This document shows, piece by piece, positions 7,113-8,182 of a stretch of 8,182 nt of DNA (position 1 is the stretch's first letter; every line of letters starts with the position of its first letter). Location of the stretch: positions 1 through 8,182 of the forward strand of contig CADEEU010000163.1 of the NCBI GenBank assembly GCA_902826385.1. Reading direction: 5' to 3'. Both the position numbers and the translations under genes were made by a program. Under the pieces are notes generated by a model. It did not search any database. It was not told the origin of the DNA and was given only the letters and a program-made list of their open reading frames with translations. This DNA comes from an uncultured Acidobacteriota bacterium (lineage in GTDB: Bacteria; Acidobacteriota; Blastocatellia; Pyrinomonadales; Pyrinomonadaceae).

Positions 7113-7123
7113 GGCAATTTGCC
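7113..7123. repeat. Small palindrome (GGCAATTTGCC) abutting the virB8 promoter
   Basis: Perfect 5-1-5 inverted repeat, GGCAA-T-TTGCC, ending 1 nt before the TGGCAC of the -24 element. A related GGCAAATT occurs at 7059-7066 and is the exact inverse of AATTTGCC at 7116-7123. It could be an operator or activator half-site, but such a short palindrome may also be chance. Confidence 0.35.
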
Positions 7124-7124
7124 G

Positions 7125-7140
7125 TGGCACCGCTTTTGCC
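7125..7140 (+). promoter_or_regulatory. Sigma-54 (-24/-12) promoter for virB8-virB9
   Basis: The plus strand reads TGGCACCGCTTTTGCC. GG (7126-7127) and GC (7138-7139) are 10 nt apart, and the core GGCAC-N5-TTGC is intact. The predicted transcription start is about 7151, giving a 16-nt leader before the ATG at 7167. This would start the second rightward unit, virB8 and the genes after it. Confidence 0.7.
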
Positions 7141-7166
7141 ATTAGCCCGGTCGAGATATATGTCCT

Positions 7167-7961
7167 ATGAAAGCTAATGAAAACAAAAATGAACTACCCG
7201 GACTTTCAGGTGTACACGTCGGTGCCGCTACCTACCTGACCCGCGACCCGGACGACATCGTAACCATTGCCTCGTTGTTCAAGGCACTTTGGGTATTATT
7301 GTTTGCCCTTGTTTTAAGCGGGGGCATCAATACTTTTTTAATCTTTAGAAAAGCCGATCGGATAGTTGTAGATAAATCCTCCGGACGAGTTGTCGAGGTT
7401 AACAATCGCGACTACGGCACGACTGAGACGGTCAGCATAGCGCCGGACAATCCGACTGCAACCGACAAGAAATATTTAGTTAAGGAATTTCTCACTTCCC
7501 TTTACGAAGTCGAGCAATCCACGCGCGAGGCCCAAGTCAATAAGCTTCTTCGTATGCTTGATCCAGATCTTTCAATGGCGATGGCCACCAGGTTAAAGCA
7601 GAATGGTGTTCTCGCCGCCGAAAAGAGCGAAAGCGTCAATTCTTCCTGGGAGCTGCAAGACCTGTCTGTCGATGAAAGTGATCCGTATATCCTTCGGGCT
7701 ATCGGAACCCGGAAAATACGACGCAAAGCCGCAGGGCAGGACGTGGAAGAATCCGTACAGCTCAAATGCAAATTCCTTCTGAAAGATAGTCCGTCCAGTC
7801 CGATTCGCAGCGACAACAATCTTCGAACCGGATTCACGATCCTTCGCTTTAGGGTTGAACCCGTAAATGGTAAGACCGTCTCGCCCATAACTCTTATTGG
7901 AGATGCTGAAGAAACATCGTCCGTAAACAACTCGGTTAGCGAAACGACAGGCGGTAATTAG
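7167..7961 (+). CDS. virB8: VirB8/TrbF-like bitopic inner-membrane T4SS protein
   Basis: This is a 264-residue protein with a hydrophilic cytoplasmic N-terminus (1-37), one transmembrane helix at about 38-60, and a periplasmic domain of about 200 residues. Just after the helix comes RKADRIVVDKSSGRVVEVN, similar to the strand region following the membrane helix in VirB8/TrbF proteins. The helix-rich segment at 100-150 followed by beta-like strands (about 175-245) fits the NTF2-like VirB8 fold. VirB8 is an assembly factor of the inner-membrane complex that contacts VirB9, VirB10 and the pilin. The next gene looks like virB9, the usual order. Translation signals are weak: GAG lies 11 nt before the ATG, within a predicted leader of 16 nt. 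The last 15 residues are a Ser/Asn/Thr/Gly-rich tail. Sequence identity to classic VirB8 looks low, so the call relies on topology, the VVDK region and context. Confidence 0.82.
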   Translation: MKANENKNELPGLSGVHVGAATYLTRDPDDIVTIASLFKALWVLLFALVLSGGINTFLIFRKADRIVVDKSSGRVVEVNNRDYGTTETVSIAPDNPTATDKKYLVKEFLTSLYEVEQSTREAQVNKLLRMLDPDLSMAMATRLKQNGVLAAEKSESVNSSWELQDLSVDESDPYILRAIGTRKIRRKAAGQDVEESVQLKCKFLLKDSPSSPIRSDNNLRTGFTILRFRVEPVNGKTVSPITLIGDAEETSSVNNSVSETTGGN

Positions 7962-7981
7962 AGAGGAGCCAAATTAAATCA

Positions 7982-8182
7982 ATGAGCACATCAGCAACAA
8001 CAAAAAGCACCAAAAGTTTTATGAAACTGTGGGTGGTCGCAATTGCGGTCATCACGATAATCTCAGTCAACGCTGAGGCACAGGTCCGCAAGGCCGCGAT
8101 TAAACCAAGCCCAAAGAAAGTCGCCACACCACACGCGACCGAATCAAAGTCAGACGCTGCGGAAAAGATAGTTAATATTTCG
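7982..8182 (+). CDS. virB9: Probable VirB9/TrbG-like outer-membrane-core protein (partial, N-terminus only)
   Basis: The frame is open from the ATG at 7982 to the right edge (67 codons). It has a signal peptide at residues 1-33 (polar Ser/Thr/Lys start, hydrophobic core at about 16-29, cleavage at AEA|Q). A basic Lys/Pro/Ala-rich linker follows (34-61), then EKIVNIS, which could be the start of the first beta strand of a VirB9-like domain. AGGAG at 7964-7968 is 13 nt upstream, a rather long spacing, and it lies just after the virB8 stop with only 20 nt between the genes. An alternative start at codon 14 (8021) would give a shorter, cleaner signal peptide but has no ribosome site. The VirB9 identity is inferred mostly from following virB8. 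Another periplasmic T4SS component is possible. Confidence 0.55.
   Translation, partial: MSTSATTKSTKSFMKLWVVAIAVITIISVNAEAQVRKAAIKPSPKKVATPHATESKSDAAEKIVNIS

Larger units (their letters stand above)
7015..7166. other. Intergenic region between virB1 and virB8
   Basis: These 152 bases hold no gene with a credible start. The right third carries the sigma-54 promoter of virB8 and a small palindrome next to it. A run of five T at 7065-7069 follows GCCAATCGGC, whose self-complementary ends allow only a 3-bp stem, too weak to call a terminator for virB1. Some read-through from virB1 into virB8 is therefore possible. Confidence 0.6.

Noticed and set aside
6977..7177. A 66-codon plus-strand frame between virB1 and virB8
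   Set aside because: It starts inside virB1, runs across the virB8 promoter and into the virB8 start, and its product is basic and featureless.

Overview
This window is one contiguous block of type IV secretion system (T4SS, VirB/Trb conjugation family) genes from a diderm (Gram-negative-type) bacterium. It contains no transposase, integrase, CRISPR array, rRNA or tRNA that I can see. The base composition is balanced and nothing in the sequence fixes the taxon. My impression is a chromosomal or plasmid T4SS of the kind found in Acidobacteriota and similar environmental bacteria, but that is a weak guess.

Layout. Positions 1-6030 are one leftward operon, read from right to left: a VirB2/TrbC-like pilin (6030-5689), a VirB3/TrbD-like two-helix membrane protein (5677-5342), the VirB4/TrbE ATPase (5339-2472), a VirB5/TrbJ-like coiled-coil secreted protein (2475-1543), and a VirB6/TrbL-like polytopic channel protein (1509 to beyond the left edge). 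Most junctions are tight: an 11-nt gap, a 2-nt gap, an ATGA stop/start overlap, then a 33-nt gap. Three start codons are set further downstream than the longest reading frames would suggest (pilin, VirB4, lytic transglycosylase). The pilin and VirB4 choices rest on clear Shine-Dalgarno sites, and the transglycosylase choice on its promoter and signal peptide. Positions 6163-8182 run rightward: a VirB1-like lytic transglycosylase (6163-7014), a VirB8/TrbF-like protein (7167-7961), and the first 67 codons of a signal-peptide protein (7982 onward) that is probably VirB9/TrbG.

How the genes work together. VirB1 would open the peptidoglycan. VirB2 and VirB5 would form the pilus, VirB3, VirB4, VirB6 and VirB8 the inner-membrane complex with its ATPase, and VirB9 part of the outer-membrane core. 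VirB7, VirB10, VirB11, the coupling protein VirD4 and any relaxase are not in the window, so conjugation cannot be told from effector secretion here.

Most notable signal. Each of the three transcription-unit starts carries an exact sigma-54 (RpoN) core, GGCAC-N5-TTGC with GG-N10-GC spacing, in the right orientation. They lie upstream of the pilin operon (minus strand, 6115-6100), of the transglycosylase (plus strand, 6135-6150) and of virB8 (plus strand, 7125-7140). I found no other match to this core in the window by eye. Two of the sites are back to back in the 132-bp divergent region. This suggests the whole T4SS is a sigma-54 regulon switched by an enhancer-binding protein encoded elsewhere. 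The transglycosylase promoter also predicts an almost leaderless mRNA.
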